The translations under genes and the position numbers were made by a program. The notes under the pieces were generated by a model. The model worked only from the letters and a program-made list of their open reading frames with translations. It ran no database searches and was not told the origin of the DNA. A stretch of DNA of 64,000 nucleotides from an uncultured Pelagibacteraceae bacterium (GTDB lineage: Bacteria > Pseudomonadota > Alphaproteobacteria > Pelagibacterales > Pelagibacteraceae), in contig CACEGO010000002.1 of assembly GCA_902559075.1 (NCBI GenBank), forward strand, positions 1-64,000, given 5' to 3'. This document shows positions 61,862 to 64,000 of this stretch, in pieces. Position 1 is the first letter of the stretch. Every line of letters starts with the position of its first letter.

Positions 61862-62515
61862 TTAATTTTCTAATAATTTTTTTTTAGCTTCTTCAAATTC
61901 TTCTTTAGATAGTGCGCCACTCTCAAAAAGCTTAGTTAAAGTTTCTAATTCTTTAACTATATCATTTGCATCTGAATTTGTTACAGCATCTGTTTCCTTT
62001 TCTCCAGTTATGCTTATCTCTTCATTTATTTGTCCGGTTGAAACATCTATTCCAATTAATTTTGATATATCACCATCATAAAAACCGGCCTCTTGAATTT
62101 TCTTTGCTACCACGTAAGGACTTTTAAGATCTTTTTTTTTAATTTTAACTTTTGGACCACCATTTTTCCAAACAATTCGTCTTTTTTTTGCAAATATGAA
62201 GCAGGGTGATCCATTTGAATATTTTTCACATGATACTATTGCACTTCGAGCAATTCCGGTTTCTACACAATTATTTTGATATTGAACTGGACAATAATAA
62301 TACATATAGCTAGTACCATCCTCAGATACAGCCATCATCATTGGATCATTTTTTCTTTTGGCAGCACCAGAATATTTTTTATTACCAGCTCCATACATAT
62401 ACATTATTGCTGTTTCCATAGTTTCTTTGCTTAACTTTAATTCACCTTTCCCCCATTTAGCATAAGAAGGTTGCGTCAGAAAAATAAATGTGATGATTAA
62501 AACTGCTATCCTCAT
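61862..62515 (-). CDS. Secreted DUF4189-like protein with C-terminal SHOCT-like motif, 217 aa
   Basis: Signal peptide; AVSEDGTSYMYYYCPVQ...SAIVSCEKYSNGSPC; C-terminal LTKLFESGALSKEEFEEAKKKLL. Confidence 0.65.
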   Translation of the reverse strand: MRIAVLIITFIFLTQPSYAKWGKGELKLSKETMETAIMYMYGAGNKKYSGAAKRKNDPMMMAVSEDGTSYMYYYCPVQYQNNCVETGIARSAIVSCEKYSNGSPCFIFAKKRRIVWKNGGPKVKIKKKDLKSPYVVAKKIQEAGFYDGDISKLIGIDVSTGQINEEISITGEKETDAVTNSDANDIVKELETLTKLFESGALSKEEFEEAKKKLLEN

Positions 62516-62561
62516 TTCAAAAGACTAATTTAAAAAACAATGAAAATAAATAAAAATTAAT

Positions 62562-62963
62562 TCAATTTTTAAGTGATTTTATAAGATAATTTTTATCTAA
62601 TTTACAATCTTTATAACCCTTTTTTACAATATTAAGATATCTTTCAGTTGGATATTTGAACGGAGATTTTTTAACCATAGTATAAGTCATAACTTTTTTT
62701 CCATAATAATAAAAATAATGTTTTCTATAAAGAATTGGAAAATCTTCATAAACATCTAATTTTTTTTCATCACTTTTTGAAATTTCAAATAAAGCACCTG
62801 GTACAACAGAATTTTTTTTAGGTTCTATATCTGCGGCTCTATACTTGCTTCTAAAGGTTAATTTAAAATCTTTTAAATTTATTTTTTTTAAAAAAATACT
62901 ATCCTTACATCTGCGTTTCATCTGAAAATGGTGAAGATTACTACCATAAGCAAAATACAACAT
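62562..62963 (-). CDS. Gamma-glutamylcyclotransferase (AIG2-like) family protein
   Basis: MLYFAYGSNLHHFQMKRRC, PGALFEISKSDEKKLDVYEDFPILYRK. Confidence 0.85.
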   Translation of the reverse strand: MLYFAYGSNLHHFQMKRRCKDSIFLKKINLKDFKLTFRSKYRAADIEPKKNSVVPGALFEISKSDEKKLDVYEDFPILYRKHYFYYYGKKVMTYTMVKKSPFKYPTERYLNIVKKGYKDCKLDKNYLIKSLKN

Positions 62964-63712
62964 TATCGATCCACAACTTCAATATTTTTTTCATTAATAA
63001 ATTTTAAAATTTGAGAATTACAATCATCAATTTTACTTTGATCTTCTGATCTTATCACTATTGAAACACCTAATTTTCCAGCATGAAAAAATGGATAACT
63101 TCCTATTTCAACATCTTGATTATCATCTTGTACTTTTGTTAATGAATTTGCTATTTCACTTTCAACAGTTCTTAAGCTTATTGTTAGACTTTTAATAGGT
63201 TCTCCTCCAACTATACTGTTAGTTAAACCTCCTAACATTGATTTTAAAATAGATGGAACTCCCGGTAAACAAAAAACATTTTCAACATTAAAACCTGGAG
63301 CGCCACTTGTTGGATTTAAAATTAAGTTAGCATTCTCTGGCATCCAAGCCATCTTTTGTCTACCGTCATTAAATTTACCTGGTTCATAATATGCTTCTAG
63401 AATTTTAAAAGCCTCTTTATGTGCCTCATATTTAATTCCAAAAGCCTTTGATACAGATTGAGCTGTAATATCATCATGTGTAGGACCAATACCACCAGTT
63501 GTAAAAACATAATCATAAGTTGATCTAAGAAAATTGAGTGTTTCTACAATTATTTTCTCAATATCAGGAATTACTCTAACCTCTCCAACACTGACACCTA
63601 TTGAATTTAACCACGTAGCTAGAGTAGATGTATTAGTGTCTTTAGTCCTGCCGGATAGAATTTCATTACCAATTATTAAAATTGATGCATTAACTTTTAC
63701 TTTTTTATTCAT
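62963..63712 (-). CDS. Molybdopterin-binding/CinA N-terminal-like protein
   Basis: ILIIGNEILSGRTKDTNTSTLATWLNSIGV, VFTTGGIGPTHDDIT. Confidence 0.88.
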   Translation of the reverse strand: MNKKVKVNASILIIGNEILSGRTKDTNTSTLATWLNSIGVSVGEVRVIPDIEKIIVETLNFLRSTYDYVFTTGGIGPTHDDITAQSVSKAFGIKYEAHKEAFKILEAYYEPGKFNDGRQKMAWMPENANLILNPTSGAPGFNVENVFCLPGVPSILKSMLGGLTNSIVGGEPIKSLTISLRTVESEIANSLTKVQDDNQDVEIGSYPFFHAGKLGVSIVIRSEDQSKIDDCNSQILKFINEKNIEVVDR

Positions 63713-63732
63713 ATGAAATATATAATTTAGGA

Positions 63733-64000
63733 ATGGAATTTACCAAGTCTTTAGTAAAAGGTAAACTAATCAAACGTTATAAAAGGTTTTTTACAGACGT
63801 TAAACTTGGAAATGAAATTGTCACAGCTCACTGTCCAAATACAGGGTCAATGAAAGGTTTATTGGATGAAAATAATGAGGTTTATCTGCTTCCAAATAAT
63901 GACCCTAAGAGAAAACTCAAGTATGGATTGGAGATAATTAAATCAAGAAAAAATTTAGTTGGAGTAAATACTCACATGGCAAATAGAATAGTTGAGCATG
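63733..64000 (+). CDS. sfsA: SfsA-family protein, 5' part (truncated by window end)
   Basis: MEFTKSLVKGKLIKRYKRFFTDVKLGNEIVTAHCPNTGSMKGLL; absent from ORF track because it runs off the end. Confidence 0.88.
   Translation, partial: MEFTKSLVKGKLIKRYKRFFTDVKLGNEIVTAHCPNTGSMKGLLDENNEVYLLPNNDPKRKLKYGLEIIKSRKNLVGVNTHMANRIVEH

Overview
AT-rich alphaproteobacterial chromosome segment. Gene content, streamlined spacing and the tRNA-Thr/tRNA-Leu neighbourhoods look like SAR11/Pelagibacterales; this assignment is inference. About 1-41.9 kb is a conserved core: ruvX-pyrB-pyrC-plsY-topA, ugd-galU, panC, mgtE, lipB, an RluC-type pseudouridine synthase, then the long minus-strand S10/spc/alpha/str/rpoBC/L10/L11 ribosomal superoperon with secE-nusG, tuf and tRNA-Trp/Gly/Tyr, and rlmB. 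From 42.0 to 48.9 kb are two tRNA-anchored accessory arrays flanking nadK. tRNA-Thr is followed by two tandem units (750 and 894 bp) and tRNA-Leu by two tandem units (2498 and 1726 bp). The units are bounded by direct repeats of half a tRNA starting exactly at the anticodon loop. They contain no integrase. Each carries one or two secreted-protein genes. Pairs of short direct repeats with 11-bp periodicity lie near the ends, and the repeat sequence is matched between the two ends of the same unit. Three cargo genes are paralogs of one secreted family, and a fourth encodes a ProX-like binding protein fused to a caspase-like protease. I consider this array the best candidate for an undescribed system. 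From 49.0 to 59.8 kb is a hypervariable-looking surface-carbohydrate cluster containing a 1277-aa fusion (P-loop kinase + class II aldolase + ribulose-phosphate-3-epimerase-like domain) and a tandem nucleotidyltransferase. The window ends with secreted hypothetical proteins, a gamma-glutamylcyclotransferase-like gene, a CinA/MoaB-like gene and the start of sfsA.
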